From Glaciecola sp. UBA2563 (GTDB lineage Bacteria > Pseudomonadota > Gammaproteobacteria > Enterobacterales > Alteromonadaceae), in NCBI GenBank assembly GCA_002340325.1, contig DDLV01000118.1:1-54581 (forward strand): a stretch of DNA of 54,581 nucleotides. Reading direction: 5' to 3'. Of this stretch, positions 21,361 to 30,939 are shown one piece after another. Positions within the stretch are counted from its first letter, which is position 1; each line of letters starts with the position of its first letter. A program made the position numbers and the translations under genes. Below the pieces are notes generated by a model. The model was not told the DNA's origin, did no database searches, and was given only the letters and a program-made list of their open reading frames with translations.

Positions 21361-22473
21361 TTACTTAGGACAATCCGTAAGACCAAACACGAATCGAGCA
21401 ATGGCCAAGCTTGCAGTAATACCGGGTGACTCTATACCAAAGAGATTAACAAGCCCCGGTAGCCCAAGATGCTTACCTTCCTGAATAAGAAAATCGGTAT
21501 CTTTGGTGCCCGCAGGCTGTATTTTGGGGCGTATACCCGCATAGTCTGGCGTTAATGTATCATCTGGCAGTGATGGCCAGTATTCTCTTATGGCTTTATA
21601 AAAAGTGTCAGCACATTTTTCATTAACAGCATACGAAATATTTTCAACCCATTCGACATTAGGGCCAAATCGAATATTACCCGCTAAATCCAACGTAAGA
21701 TGTATTCCAAGACCATCCGCGCTTGGCAAAGGATAAATTAAATGCCTAAAATCATGGGGAGTATGGCAAGAAAAATAGTTGCCTTTCGCATAATACTGAG
21801 TCGGTATGTATTCGCATGGCAAGCCGTTGATCGCATGGGCGACATTGACTGCATGCAAACCCGCACTGTTTATTAAAGCATCACACGAAAATGTGTATTT
21901 ACTGGTATCTTGTACCTCAATTTCCCATTTGTCTTGTTTTCGTTTTGCACTAACAAATTGAGTGTTAAACACAAGCATGCTGCCATGCCGTTCAATTTCA
22001 CCTTGTAAACTCAGCATAAATTGATGGCTATCAATGATGCCGCTGCTTGGTGAGAATAATGTTTGTTCAGCACGAAGACCTGGTGCAAAGTCACTTTGTT
22101 GACCAGGATCTAACCACTGCAAGTCACCAACGCCATTTCTTTTTGCGCGCACCTCCAACGCTTTTAAGGCATTTACCTGTTCTGAATGTGTCGCAACAAT
22201 CATCTTTCCTATGCGCTTATGCGGAATAGAAAATGCCTTGCAGTACTCGTATAAGAGGTGTTTTCCTTCGACGCACAGTTTCGCTTTTAAAGAACCTTGA
22301 GGGTAGTAGATCCCCGCGTGAATGACTTCGCTATTTCTTGAACTGGTCTCAGTGCCAATGGTATTCGCTTTTTCTACGACGAGTGTTTCTATGCCGTTGC
22401 GCGCGAACTCACGCGCAATGGCAAGCCCTACAACGCCTGCGCCTATGACAACACATGGAATATGCTCACTCAT
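21361..22473 (-). CDS. FAD-dependent oxidoreductase, L-2-hydroxyglutarate oxidase (LhgO) type
   Basis: This 370-residue enzyme of the DAO family has an N-terminal dinucleotide-binding motif CVVIGAGVVGLAIAREFARNGIETLVVEK (residues 6-34) and the LhgO-type stretches TSSRNSEVIHAGIYYP (43-58), SSGIIDSHQFMLSLQGE and INSAGLHA. Its C-terminal part (DYAGIRPKIQ) also fits. Family members oxidise L-2-hydroxyglutarate or related 2-hydroxyacids. It starts 23 bases after gcvP, so it is probably the fourth gene of the glycine cleavage operon. Its link to glycine metabolism is not obvious, and the precise substrate is uncertain. Confidence 0.82.
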   Translation of the reverse strand: MSEHIPCVVIGAGVVGLAIAREFARNGIETLVVEKANTIGTETSSRNSEVIHAGIYYPQGSLKAKLCVEGKHLLYEYCKAFSIPHKRIGKMIVATHSEQVNALKALEVRAKRNGVGDLQWLDPGQQSDFAPGLRAEQTLFSPSSGIIDSHQFMLSLQGEIERHGSMLVFNTQFVSAKRKQDKWEIEVQDTSKYTFSCDALINSAGLHAVNVAHAINGLPCEYIPTQYYAKGNYFSCHTPHDFRHLIYPLPSADGLGIHLTLDLAGNIRFGPNVEWVENISYAVNEKCADTFYKAIREYWPSLPDDTLTPDYAGIRPKIQPAGTKDTDFLIQEGKHLGLPGLVNLFGIESPGITASLAIARFVFGLTDCPK

Positions 22474-22496
22474 GTATGCCTATGCTCCGCGATAAT

Positions 22497-25451
22497 CTAC
22501 TCGCTAGTGATAACACCTTCTGGTAACTCTCGATAACTATCGAGGTCTGGGCATGAACAAACTAGATTTCTATCGCCGTAGACATCATCTATGCGATTAA
22601 CTGTCGGCCAAAATTTATTGATATGCACAGAAGGCACAGGAAAAGCAGCCAATTCTCGGCTGTAGCTTCTATCCCAATGATCATCAATTACATCAGCAAG
22701 CGTATGAGGCGCATTGTGCAACGGGTTATCGATTGCATCCCACTCGCCACTTTCTACTCTTGCGATCTCTTCTCTAATGCAAATCATCGCCTCGATAAAA
22801 CGGTCGAGTTCTACTTTTGCTTCTGATTCAGTCGGCTCAATCATGAGCGTACCTGCGACAGGGAAACTCATTGTTGGCGCATGAAATCCATAGTCGTTAA
22901 GTCTTTTTGCAACATCCATTTCGGTGACACCGCTCGACTCCTTTATTGGCCGAAGATCAATGATACATTCATGCGCAATGTAACCATTCGTGCCCTTATA
23001 AAGCACCGGGTAGTGACCTTCTAATTTTTTGGCGACGTAATTAGCATTTAACATTGCTACTTCAGTTGCTTTTTTGAGTCCGTCACTGCCCATCATTTTG
23101 ATATACATATAGCTAATCGGCAAAATTGACGCGCTGCCCCAAGGTGCAGCAGACACCGCACTATTGTTTGATAAGCTCTCTCCCGTGCCGGCAGCGGTTA
23201 GCTCAACCATACTGTGACCAGATAAGAACGGTGCTAAATGGGCTTTAACGCCAATTGGTCCCATACCGGGGCCACCGCCACCATGCGGTATACAGAACGT
23301 TTTATGCAGATTAAGATGCGAAACGTCAGAACCAATTAAACCCGGTGACGTTATACCTACTTGCGCATTCATGTTGGCACCGTCCATGTAGACCTGGCCA
23401 CCATACTGATGAATAATGTCGCAAATTTCCTTTACTGTCTCTTCATACACACCGTGTGTTGATGGGTATGTGATCATTGCACAGCTTAACTGATCTTTAA
23501 CCTGTTCAGCTTTTGTTCTTAAGTCGTCAAGGTCGACATTCCCTTTTGCATCGCAGTTAACAACTACGACTTTTAAACTCACCATCTGCGCAGATGCTGG
23601 GTTGGTGCCATGTGCTGATGATGGGATCAGACAAACATTGCGATGATCGTCACCACGGCTTTGATGGTAGCGTTGTATAGCAAGTAACCCTGCATATTCT
23701 CCTTGAGCACCTGAATTCGGTTGCATCGATAATGCATCATATCCTGTGATATCAATTAACCAGTCGCTTAATTCATCAATCATTTGCTTATAGCCCTCTG
23801 CTTGCTCGATTGGCGCAAACGGGTGCATTTGACCAAATTCAGGCCAGGTAACCGGTATCATCTCTGCCGTCGCATTGAGCTTCATGGTACATGACCCCAA
23901 TGAAATCATGGAGTGATTTAGTGCAAGGTCTTTGTTTTCAAGTGATTTAATATAGCGAAGCATTTCGGTTTCAGAATGATAGCTATTGAATACCTCGTGT
24001 GTCATGAAGGAAGATTTTCTAACTAATTCATTTGGTATTGACGGTGTTTTGCTTGCGATAACCTGTTCATCGATGTTTGCGATATCAACATTATGGTCGT
24101 CACCAACAAAAATCGAAATGAGGTCAATGACGTCTTGTCGCGTCGTTGTCTCATCAAGGCTAATTCCGACGGCGTTCTCAATATCCGTTCGAAGATTGAT
24201 ATTGCGCCTAAGAGCTGCAGCTAGCAGGGCTGACTTATTGTCCACCTTAACGGTTATGGTATCGAACCACGTATTATGTAACAGCTCAATACCATTAGCT
24301 CGCAATGCAGTCGCAAGGATATCGGCAAAGCGATGCACGCGCTGTGCTATTTGCTTAAGACCTGCAGGCCCGTGATATACCGCATAAAAACTTGCCATAT
24401 TGGCGAGTAGCACCTGCGCTGTGCAGATGTTTGAATTCGCTTTTTCTCTGCGAATATGTTGCTCTCTAGTTTGTAATGCCATGCGCAGTGCTGGTCGACC
24501 ACGCGTGTCTTTACTGACACCTATAATCCTACCTGGCAACGCTCGTTTATATTGCTCGCGTGTTGCAAAAAACGCGGCATGTGGTCCGCCATACCCCATT
24601 GGCACCCCAAAGCGTTGAGCACTGCCCAGCGCCACATCGGCACCTAAGTCACCCGGAGATTCAAGCAATGTGAGTGCGAGTAAATCAGATGCAACAGCAA
24701 CAATCGCTTTTTGCTGCTGGAGATCCTTAATGATATCTCTTAAATCGAGTAATTCACCAGTTGTTGTGGGGTACTGTAATAAAGCACCAAAGACATTATG
24801 CGTCACCGCATCAGTATAATCGCCAATGATTAGTTCGAATCCAAACATATCGGCGCGTGTTTTTAGCACATCAATCGTTTGAGGGTGCACGTGATTTGCG
24901 ACAAAAAATGCATTTGCTTTTCGATTCTTGGAGACACGCTTTGCAAGCCCCATTGCTTCAGCAGCAGCAGTGGCCTCATCTAGCAAAGATGCTGATGCTA
25001 GCGGTAAACCAGTTAGATCTATTGTAACCTGTTGAAAATTCAATATTGCCTGTAACCTTCCTTGTGCAATCTCTGGTTGGTAAGGCGTATATGCGGTATA
25101 CCAACCCGGATTTTCCAGCACATTGCGCAAAATCACGTTGGGCGTCAGAGTATCGTAATACCCCATTCCAATGTAAGATTTGAGGACTTTGTTTTTTGAG
25201 GAAATAGCTTTTAACTGGTTTAATGCATCCTCCTCACGCTCGCTGTCGCCAACATCTAAACCGTCACTGCGTATACCGCTTGGTACTGTTTTTTGTATCA
25301 GCTCTTCAAGGGAGCCAGCGCCGATCTCTTGAAGCATCGTTGAGATTTCGTCGTCACTCGGACCGATGTGCCGACGCACAAAATCGTTAGACGCTTCTAG
25401 AGAGGTTAAATCTTGCTCTTGCGAAGGGTTTGAATGGTTAACACTGCTCAT
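22497..25451 (-). CDS. gcvP: Glycine dehydrogenase (decarboxylating), P protein
   Basis: This 984-residue pyridoxal-phosphate enzyme of the glycine cleavage system removes CO2 from glycine and passes the aminomethyl group to lipoylated GcvH. The full fused form is present. The N-terminal half begins FVRRHIGPSDDEISTMLQEIG and includes YTPYQPEIAQGRLQAILNFQ. The C-terminal half has the cofactor lysine in HLNLHKTFCIPHGGGGPGMGPIGVKAHL. Length is close to the usual 950-960. It is third in the operon gcvT-gcvH-gcvP, 77 bases after gcvH. Confidence 0.97.
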   Translation of the reverse strand: MSSVNHSNPSQEQDLTSLEASNDFVRRHIGPSDDEISTMLQEIGAGSLEELIQKTVPSGIRSDGLDVGDSEREEDALNQLKAISSKNKVLKSYIGMGYYDTLTPNVILRNVLENPGWYTAYTPYQPEIAQGRLQAILNFQQVTIDLTGLPLASASLLDEATAAAEAMGLAKRVSKNRKANAFFVANHVHPQTIDVLKTRADMFGFELIIGDYTDAVTHNVFGALLQYPTTTGELLDLRDIIKDLQQQKAIVAVASDLLALTLLESPGDLGADVALGSAQRFGVPMGYGGPHAAFFATREQYKRALPGRIIGVSKDTRGRPALRMALQTREQHIRREKANSNICTAQVLLANMASFYAVYHGPAGLKQIAQRVHRFADILATALRANGIELLHNTWFDTITVKVDNKSALLAAALRRNINLRTDIENAVGISLDETTTRQDVIDLISIFVGDDHNVDIANIDEQVIASKTPSIPNELVRKSSFMTHEVFNSYHSETEMLRYIKSLENKDLALNHSMISLGSCTMKLNATAEMIPVTWPEFGQMHPFAPIEQAEGYKQMIDELSDWLIDITGYDALSMQPNSGAQGEYAGLLAIQRYHQSRGDDHRNVCLIPSSAHGTNPASAQMVSLKVVVVNCDAKGNVDLDDLRTKAEQVKDQLSCAMITYPSTHGVYEETVKEICDIIHQYGGQVYMDGANMNAQVGITSPGLIGSDVSHLNLHKTFCIPHGGGGPGMGPIGVKAHLAPFLSGHSMVELTAAGTGESLSNNSAVSAAPWGSASILPISYMYIKMMGSDGLKKATEVAMLNANYVAKKLEGHYPVLYKGTNGYIAHECIIDLRPIKESSGVTEMDVAKRLNDYGFHAPTMSFPVAGTLMIEPTESEAKVELDRFIEAMICIREEIARVESGEWDAIDNPLHNAPHTLADVIDDHWDRSYSRELAAFPVPSVHINKFWPTVNRIDDVYGDRNLVCSCPDLDSYRELPEGVITSE

Positions 25452-25528
25452 CTGACTGCTCTTCTCATTGCTAAATTGATTGTTTATCGTTGCAAAAGCT
25501 CTGGCTTTGCGAATTTACTCGGGTGACG

Positions 25529-25921
25529 TTATTCATCATCTTCGATAGATTCGGCATAACCTTCGGCATTCAATAACCCTAGATATTCCTCACTATCTTC
25601 AGCTTTAATTTTAAATAACCAACCATCGCCATAGGGATCTGAGTTGACTAATTCAGGCGATGCTTCGAGGTCTTCATTGATACCCACAATTTCTCCGGTA
25701 ATGGGAGCATAGATATCCGATGCAGCTTTTACCGATTCAGCGACAGCACAATCGTCACCTGTGGCAACAGCGTCGCCTTCTTCAGGTAAGTCTAAAAACA
25801 CCATATCGCCAAGTAACTCCTGAGCATGTTCGGTGATGCCAACCGTAAAAACGCCTTCTCCTTCGGATCTTATCCATTCATGTGAGTTCGTGTAATACAA
25901 TTCTGAAGGTATATTACTCAT
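25529..25921 (-). CDS. gcvH: Glycine cleavage system H protein
   Basis: This 130-residue lipoyl carrier protein shuttles the aminomethyl intermediate between P, T and L proteins. The lipoyl lysine lies in CAVAESVKAASDIYAPITGEIVGIN (Lys near residue 65). The start MSNIPSELYYTNSHEWIRSEG and the end EEYLGLLNAEGYAESIEDDE are typical. The ATG has AGGATT upstream. It sits 29 bases after gcvT. Confidence 0.97.
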   Translation of the reverse strand: MSNIPSELYYTNSHEWIRSEGEGVFTVGITEHAQELLGDMVFLDLPEEGDAVATGDDCAVAESVKAASDIYAPITGEIVGINEDLEASPELVNSDPYGDGWLFKIKAEDSEEYLGLLNAEGYAESIEDDE

Positions 25922-25950
25922 AACATAATCCTATTTTCGAATATTTAAAC

Positions 25951-27051
25951 TTAAGCGTCTTCAGGTAAAACGCTTTTTCCATTTCTTACAAAGCTTGGCT
26001 TAACTACATTTACAGTAACCCGTTTTTTGCGCATTTCAACATCAACTTTAGTACCTGGCGCAGTGTCCGCACCTTTGGGGAACCGAGCCATCGCAATACT
26101 AAATCCTAGTGTCGGAGAAAACGTTCCAGATGTGATAACACCCTCGCCAGCGGTCGTGAATACTTTCAACCCGGCTCGTAAAACGCCTTTGTCCTTCATC
26201 ACCAACCCAACGAGCTTATCCGTACCCTCTTCCTTTTGTTCAGCCAATACTGACCGTCCAACAAAATCTCGGTCTTCCGGTTGCCAAGTGATAGTCCAGC
26301 CCATATTGGCAGCAAGAGGCGACACCGTTTCGTCCATGTCTTGCCCGTATAAATTCATGCCAGCTTCCAGCCGCAGCGTATCACGAGCACCTAGTCCACA
26401 CGGCGTAACGCCTTTATCAACAAGCGCATTCCAAAAACTCTCTGCTCGCTCTATCGGCACCATAATTTCGTAACCAGACTCTCCGGTGTAACCAGTAGTC
26501 GCAATAAACAAGTCTTCTGCCTGCACTCCAAAAAAGGGTTTCATATCTTTTACTGCTTCAATTTGGGCATCGCTAAATAGTGAGTGGGATTTAACTTTGG
26601 CATTGGGTCCCTGCACCGCAATCATCGCAAAATCATCACGCTCAGCTATATCAACAGAGTATCCTGAAGCAATGACCTGTAACCAGTCCAAATCCTTTTG
26701 CTTCGTTGCGCTGTTAACAACAAGACGGTAGTTTGTGTCGTCAAAAAAATAAACGATAAGGTCATCAACAACGCCTCCCTCATGATTTATCATGCCACTG
26801 TATAGTGCCTTGCCTGTATCTTTAAGTTTTGCGATGTCATTTGCCAGAAGGTAGCGAAGATAAGGCTTGGCATCTTTCCCCACTACATCAACAATCGTCA
26901 TGTGAGATACATCAAACATTCCTGCATCTTTGCGCACAGCGTGATGCTCTTCTATCTGAGAGCCATAATTAATCGGCATTTCCCAACCAAAAAAATCCAC
27001 CATTTTGGCATTTAGCGCAACGTGCGCGTCGAATAAAGATGTTCTGTTCAT
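25951..27051 (-). CDS. gcvT: Aminomethyltransferase, glycine cleavage T protein
   Basis: This 366-residue tetrahydrofolate-dependent enzyme forms 5,10-methylene-THF and ammonia from the GcvH-bound aminomethyl group. It starts MNRTSLFDAHVALNAKMVDFFGWEMPINYGSQIEEH and contains GMFDVSHMTIVDV, IAVQGPNA, YTGESGYEI and CGLGARDTLRLEAGMNLYGQD, all conserved in the family. It is the first gene of the operon. Its upstream region holds a long hairpin repeat (27105-27218), and I see no glycine riboswitch, which controls gcv operons in many bacteria. The ribosome binding site is weak (AAGAA). Confidence 0.97.
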   Translation of the reverse strand: MNRTSLFDAHVALNAKMVDFFGWEMPINYGSQIEEHHAVRKDAGMFDVSHMTIVDVVGKDAKPYLRYLLANDIAKLKDTGKALYSGMINHEGGVVDDLIVYFFDDTNYRLVVNSATKQKDLDWLQVIASGYSVDIAERDDFAMIAVQGPNAKVKSHSLFSDAQIEAVKDMKPFFGVQAEDLFIATTGYTGESGYEIMVPIERAESFWNALVDKGVTPCGLGARDTLRLEAGMNLYGQDMDETVSPLAANMGWTITWQPEDRDFVGRSVLAEQKEEGTDKLVGLVMKDKGVLRAGLKVFTTAGEGVITSGTFSPTLGFSIAMARFPKGADTAPGTKVDVEMRKKRVTVNVVKPSFVRNGKSVLPEDA

Positions 27052-27104
27052 AGTATTCTTTTTAATTCTACAGGATGGATTGCTTCCTTATAGCTTTGAC
27101 TTAA

Positions 27105-27218
27105 CCATTTAGGGAGCCTGTTCAAAAAATAAAGACGCTTGAACACATCCATGTGTCGCTTCGCAAAAAACATCCATGTTTTTTGAAACTTTATTTTTCG
27201 AACAGGCTCCCTAAATGG
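27105..27218. repeat. Dispersed hairpin repeat, copy 1 (between gcvT and the LysR gene)
   Basis: The outer arms 27105-27134 and 27189-27218 are complementary over 30 bases with one mismatch. The outermost 19 bases (CCATTTAGGGAGCCTGTTC) are perfect. The 54-base interior carries two smaller hairpins, ACACATCCATGTGT and CAAAAAACAT CC ATGTTTTTTG. Interior and the AATAAAG / CTTTATT core stem recur at 36817-36886, while the outer arms do not. The repeat lies between the divergent gcvT and LysR start codons, so it may influence expression of gcvT. Confidence 0.85.
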
Positions 27219-27383
27219 CTTCAACAGCGATAGAAGTGCACTCTAAATCCAAAGGGCCTTAAGTAACCAAAGTATAAAAATATGAAGTCGCAAGAACAAA
27301 TAAAAAAATCAAATGAATGCATAAGTATTATTTATGTATATAATCCTTAGTATTAATTATTATTATCTAATGGTCAACGCTAA

Positions 27384-28235
27384 ATGAACCAGCTACCTCT
27401 CGATGTATTGCGCACGTTTGTTATGATTGCTGAAGTGGGTTCGTTTCAAAAAGCGGGTGATTTGTTGGGGAGAACACAACCTGCAATTTCTTTGCAAATG
27501 AAAAAGCTTGAACAAATGCTTTCAAGAAAGTTGTTTATAAAGCGCGGACAAGGTTATCAGTTGAACAATGATGGAAAGTGGTTACTAACGCAAGCAAAGG
27601 CGATGTTGGCCATCAATGACGATGTTTTTCGGCAATTTGATCAACAAAGACTACAGGGCAAACTGAGACTCGGAATACCCAATGAGTTCGCCAGTGCACT
27701 GTTACCAAGCATTATTGGCGAGTTCAGTCAACGTTATCCGGATATTACACTGGAAGTAACCAGCGCGCTAAGTAGAGAACTGTTATCTGATACTAACGCA
27801 GATATGTTTGATTTAATCCTTGCACTGGTGCCCTCTGAGCAGCCTCAACTGGGAGAAGTAGTATTAAATGATGAGTTAGTCTGGGTTGGAGATCCAAATC
27901 ATCGACTATCAAGCAAAGCTATTCAATTAGTTGTAGCACCGAACGGATGTGTTTACCGAAGTAGAATTATTGAAAAGCTAAAGCGCCAAACCCACGCGTG
28001 GAAAATTACGTTTACCAATGCTGACTTGTATGGGCTTGTCGCCGCCATTCAACAGGGTTTAGGCGTGACCGCGTTGGCAAAAAGCAGCTTACCATCAGTA
28101 TTGAAGGAAATAAAAGATCCGCGACTGCCAGTACTTGGCCGAATCAATATATGTCTAATTAATCGGGATACTCAGCAGCGCCAGACCAGCCAAACCTTGG
28201 CTAAATTTATAAAAGCGCGGCTTAAACGTCCTTAA
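27384..28235 (+). CDS. LysR-family transcriptional regulator (LrhA-like)
   Basis: This 283-residue protein has an N-terminal winged helix (PLDVLRTFVMIAEVGSFQKAGDLLGRTQPAISLQMKKLEQMLSRKLFIKRG, residues 5-54) followed by a periplasmic-binding-type effector domain (LRLGIPNEFASALLPSIIGEFSQRYPDITLEV onward). The recognition helix stretch RTQPAISLQMKKLEQ is closer to LrhA/HexA-type regulators than to GcvA. It is divergent from gcvT across a 332-base gap that contains the hairpin repeat and a TATAAT (27339-27344). Position suggests it may regulate gcvT, but similarity does not support calling it GcvA. Confidence 0.85.
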   Translation: MNQLPLDVLRTFVMIAEVGSFQKAGDLLGRTQPAISLQMKKLEQMLSRKLFIKRGQGYQLNNDGKWLLTQAKAMLAINDDVFRQFDQQRLQGKLRLGIPNEFASALLPSIIGEFSQRYPDITLEVTSALSRELLSDTNADMFDLILALVPSEQPQLGEVVLNDELVWVGDPNHRLSSKAIQLVVAPNGCVYRSRIIEKLKRQTHAWKITFTNADLYGLVAAIQQGLGVTALAKSSLPSVLKEIKDPRLPVLGRINICLINRDTQQRQTSQTLAKFIKARLKRP

Positions 28236-28390
28236 TAATCGTTGTGCTGACGCTGTTTTCTCGACATTGCCGACTCGGCGCGTTTTTTATTGCGCTTGTT
28301 ACGATTGTGGGTGTTATACCCACCATGTCGTACGCCTTTGTCTTCGTTATCGAACTCTTCGTCTTTTGAATATCTGTAATCTTTGCCCAT
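28232..28390 (-). CDS. Small, highly charged hypothetical protein
   Basis: This 52-residue frame begins MGKDYRYSKDEEFDNEDKG and continues with a basic, glycine/asparagine-rich half (RHGGYNTHNRNKRNKKR) ending RKQRQHNDY. The acidic start and strongly basic end are non-random, and codon use looks normal. The gene fills the gap between the LysR gene, whose end it overlaps by four bases tail to tail, and ubiI. The ribosome binding site is weak. The product family is not recognised; the charge suggests nucleic-acid or ribosome contact. Confidence 0.6.
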   Translation of the reverse strand: MGKDYRYSKDEEFDNEDKGVRHGGYNTHNRNKRNKKRAESAMSRKQRQHNDY

Positions 28391-28528
28391 GATTTGTTAA
28401 TGTCGTTGCTGTAACAATTGTAAATATCGGCTAGTTTTTACAAAATGTTAAAGATAAAAATCACCTAAGAAACAGTAGAAGTAGCAATTATTGTTATTTA
28501 TTTGTTAAGTTTTCGATACAGTTGGTAT

Positions 28529-29749
28529 TTATTGGCCAGACGCCTGATGGATGAAAAATGCTTTTATCGGTTGCACACGATTAGCGGTCAATAGAGCAAG
28601 CCCTCTGACAAGTTTCTTGAACGCTCGGTTTCCTTCGAATCCTCGCTTGAACGCTTCCATCGTCGCAATGGTCTTAATTGCCTCAGCTTTTCGCCAACGC
28701 TCGTATTCACGCAGGCGTTTAGCTGAATTAACTTTTTCGCCTTTATCCAGAGCTGCTATCAAAATACTGGATAATGCACACACATCTGCAATACCCAGAT
28801 TAGCGCCCTGTCCTGCAAGAGGATGAATAGTATGCGCCGCATCTCCCGCTAAAACGACTTTACCGTTCACCCATTGACGAGAATATCTCATTTTCAATGG
28901 AAACGAATAACGTTGATCGCGGAGTTCAAGTTTGCCATAGGCACCATCTATTTCAGCATAGAGCGTTTTGCAAAACGCATTTTCGCCCAGAGATAACAAT
29001 TGTGCAGCTTTAGTATTTTGCTGAGACCATACGATAGATACTTGATGAGCATCCGGTAGTGGAAGAAACGCTAATGGGCCAAACGGTGTAAATACTTGGC
29101 GGGCAACACTCTGATGAGGCAATTCGGTTGCCACCGTTGTTACGATTGCAATGTGCTCGTAATCCCAAAATGTTTCCGGTAATTTTAATCGCGTTTTCAC
29201 TGCTGAATGTGCGCCATCAGCACCAATAGTTAACTGGCTCTTTATTTCGAGAGTGCCACTGCGTGTGGCATTGCATGTGAGATAACTATGTTCTTGTTCT
29301 TGTCGAATGTCGTTAAGCGTCGTGTTTTGTATAAGCTCAATGTTATTGTAATTCTGAATCTGTGCATAAAGCGCTGATTCAAGCATGCTATTTTCGATAA
29401 TATGTCCAAGATATTCCAAGCGCAGGTCTTTCGCTGAAAAGGATATCTCGCCAAAGTTATCCTTATCCCACACTTGCATATGATCGTATGACTGCATGCG
29501 AGCTATCTTCTGCCACACACCTAACTTTCGAAAAGCGGCATCGCTGGCGCTGCTAATTGCGCTAACGCGCGGTGAAAACACATTTTCTGATATGCCATTA
29601 TTATTTGGCACGGTGGAAATTTCACCTCTATCAATTATGACAATGCTTACACCTGTTTGCGCCATCTGCAGTGCAAACGTTAACCCTACGATACCAGCGC
29701 CGACGATGGTAATATCCGCATTGATTAAGCGTGGTGCTGACGATGGCAT
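28529..29749 (-). CDS. ubiI: Ubiquinone biosynthesis hydroxylase UbiI/VisC type
   Basis: This 406-residue FAD monooxygenase of the UbiH/COQ6 family has the N-terminal GxGxxG (ITIVGAGIVGLTFALQMAQ, residues 12-30), the DG motif (LTIGADGAHSAVKTRLKL) and the second FAD motif (KVVLAGDAAHTIHPLAGQGANLGIADV). Members hydroxylate the ring during ubiquinone formation; UbiI acts at C5. The assignment to UbiI rests mainly on position downstream of ubiH, as in E. coli (ygfB-pepP-ubiH-ubiI). The start overlaps the ubiH stop by one base (TAATG). Unlike in E. coli, the gcv operon does not follow directly: a LysR gene and a small gene intervene. Confidence 0.9.
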   Translation of the reverse strand: MPSSAPRLINADITIVGAGIVGLTFALQMAQTGVSIVIIDRGEISTVPNNNGISENVFSPRVSAISSASDAAFRKLGVWQKIARMQSYDHMQVWDKDNFGEISFSAKDLRLEYLGHIIENSMLESALYAQIQNYNNIELIQNTTLNDIRQEQEHSYLTCNATRSGTLEIKSQLTIGADGAHSAVKTRLKLPETFWDYEHIAIVTTVATELPHQSVARQVFTPFGPLAFLPLPDAHQVSIVWSQQNTKAAQLLSLGENAFCKTLYAEIDGAYGKLELRDQRYSFPLKMRYSRQWVNGKVVLAGDAAHTIHPLAGQGANLGIADVCALSSILIAALDKGEKVNSAKRLREYERWRKAEAIKTIATMEAFKRGFEGNRAFKKLVRGLALLTANRVQPIKAFFIHQASGQ

Positions 29750-30939
29750 TATCGCTGTCCCATTGAAAATTCAGCAAACGCTGTTTTAGCAGTCCCAGAA
29801 AAGTTGAGAAACGACAAACCCATAGATCTTAGAGGCGTTAATGGTACGTTGTGGTTTGAAAAGACGCGTACCAAACCGTCTGTTAAAGCGATAGTTTGAT
29901 TGCGGTCACTTTCTCTGAGTTTCTGGTAGGCTCTTATTTGTTTATAGCTACCTAAATCCGTCTGCTGTCGGACGGTTTCACAGAGGTCTCTTATATCGCG
30001 CAGTCCTAGATTGAAACCTTGTCCCGCTATTGGGTGCAGTGTTTGTGCAGTATTGGCAATACACACAACGCGATGAGAAACATTGTCTTTGGCTATCTGA
30101 ATTGAGAGTGGATAATGTTCAGGCTCACTTAATAGTTTAAAACACCCGAGTTTGTCGCCAAATAACGTTTGAAGATGTGAGCTGAATTCAGTTGGAGAAT
30201 ACGCCATAATTATCGGCACTTTTTCTTCGTCTACGCACCATACAAGTGACATTTGACGACCGTTTTTTTCGCGGTTTGTTTGCGGCAGAGGCAATAGAGC
30301 AATTGGGCCGTGTTGACTAAATCTCTCGAAAGCCCTTCCGTTATGGGATAGCTGCGTTTCAATATTTGCTATAACGGCGGATTGTTGATAATTTTCTTGA
30401 CTACTTATCATCCCTAGCTGAGTACGCGTGGGGGACCGAGCGCCTTCTGCAAGTACCAGCAGTCTGCAAATCAGACTGTGACCACTTGTTTGGATATTTA
30501 TGCAGTCTCGTTCTCGAGAGACTTCTTCAATGGCAGAACCCATTAGATACTCAATCTCTGTATTCTCTAATTGTTCGTGCAGATTTCTACCAAGCTCACT
30601 TAGATGAACTACTTTCCCAAAACAGGACTTCCCCATTGTTTCGGCATCTAATACTGTTTGACCGAAATGCCTGCGATCTGAAACGCAGATCTTTTTAATT
30701 GGACTGGAATTTAGTGAGGGTAGCTCTATACCAAGTGCCTTGAGTATTTTCCATGATTCGTCTGCCAGGGCTATGACTCGAGCATCAAAACTAGGGTGTT
30801 TATTGTCCCAACGAGGAACATGTGGCTCAATGACAGCAATTCGGTATTGTGTATTGTTGTGAAGTGCTAAAGCCAGTGCACAGCCCGCAATACCGCCGCC
30901 ACTTATCACTATATCGAAAGGTTTATATACCTTCGTCAC
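29749..30939 (-). CDS. ubiH: 2-octaprenyl-6-methoxyphenol hydroxylase UbiH
   Basis: This 396-residue paralogue of the next gene hydroxylates the ubiquinone precursor ring at C4. FAD-binding motifs are VISGGGIAGCALALALH (residues 11-27; note SGGG rather than GAG), VLAEGARSPTRTQLG and RVVCIANTAQTLHPIAGQGFNLGLRD. In the last motif the usual GDAAH is IANTAQTLHP, as in several UbiH proteins. GTG (30939) is the probable start. The gene follows pepP by about 105 bases and is coupled to ubiI. Confidence 0.9.
   Translation of the reverse strand: MTKVYKPFDIVISGGGIAGCALALALHNNTQYRIAVIEPHVPRWDNKHPSFDARVIALADESWKILKALGIELPSLNSSPIKKICVSDRRHFGQTVLDAETMGKSCFGKVVHLSELGRNLHEQLENTEIEYLMGSAIEEVSRERDCINIQTSGHSLICRLLVLAEGARSPTRTQLGMISSQENYQQSAVIANIETQLSHNGRAFERFSQHGPIALLPLPQTNREKNGRQMSLVWCVDEEKVPIIMAYSPTEFSSHLQTLFGDKLGCFKLLSEPEHYPLSIQIAKDNVSHRVVCIANTAQTLHPIAGQGFNLGLRDIRDLCETVRQQTDLGSYKQIRAYQKLRESDRNQTIALTDGLVRVFSNHNVPLTPLRSMGLSFLNFSGTAKTAFAEFSMGQR

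Noticed and set aside
27105..27218. CRISPR-like or IS-derived interpretation of the hairpin repeats
   Set aside because: There are no regularly spaced direct repeats, no transposase frame and no target duplication flanking the copies.
27052..27383. Glycine riboswitch before gcvT
   Set aside because: No tandem aptamer pattern was found; the space is taken by the hairpin repeat and AT-rich promoter DNA.
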